A stretch of 5,611 bases of DNA, taken from Egerieenecus sp048201975. Lineage in GTDB: Bacteria; Bacillota; Clostridia; Christensenellales; Aristaeellaceae. The notes under the pieces were generated by a model, which worked only from the letters and a program-made list of their open reading frames with translations, had not been told where the DNA came from and searched no databases. Both the position numbers and the translations under genes were made by a program. The first letter of the stretch is position 1, and every line of letters starts with the position of its first letter. The stretch spans positions 1-5,611 of the forward strand of contig DBFBGQ010000009.1 in NCBI GenBank assembly GCA_048201975.1, read 5' to 3'. Shown piece by piece: positions 5,611 through 5,611 of the stretch.

Positions 5611-5611
5611 C

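Overview
This window looks like chromosomal DNA from a GC-rich, Gram-positive, probably anaerobic Bacillota (Clostridia-type) bacterium. The reasons are a SpoIID/LytB-family cell-wall enzyme with SH3b repeats, purine-rich AGGAGG-type ribosome binding sites, and a Firmicute-like 5S rRNA. This placement is inferred from gene content; no species can be named from the sequence alone.

Everything clearly genic lies on the minus strand, so it reads from right to left. At the right edge is a 5S rRNA gene (about 5491-5610), presumably the end of an rRNA operon lying outside the window, closed by a strong hairpin plus T-tract terminator (5451-5482). About 220 bases with a sigma-70-type promoter candidate (5312-5340) and an inverted repeat (5270-5303) follow. 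Then comes a tightly packed four-gene cluster: an AraC-family regulator (4148-5233), an MFS transporter (2880-4151) whose GTG start overlaps the regulator stop by 4 nt, a 91-aa protein of unknown function (2557-2832), and a large secreted SpoIID/LytB enzyme with two C-terminal SH3b domains (345-2528). Gaps are -4, 47 and 28 nt, and a long GC-rich terminator (286-330) starts 14 nt after the last stop. One transcript running from about 5305 to about 286 would explain the layout.

The left 285 bases hold no convincing gene. They hold several small hairpins, including two related copies of a 17-nt palindromic unit, and resemble intergenic repeat material or the 3' untranslated region of a gene beyond the left edge.

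Functionally the cluster pairs a self-adjacent regulator and a membrane exporter/importer with an exported peptidoglycan-acting enzyme. Whether the transporter and the wall enzyme share a pathway cannot be decided here. The most distinctive items are the architecture of the SpoIID protein (catalytic domain interrupted by a Pro/Thr/Ala-rich insert, plus a visible internal duplication of the SH3b module), the unrecognised 91-aa protein, and the palindromic left intergenic region. No clear new defence or mobile system is visible.
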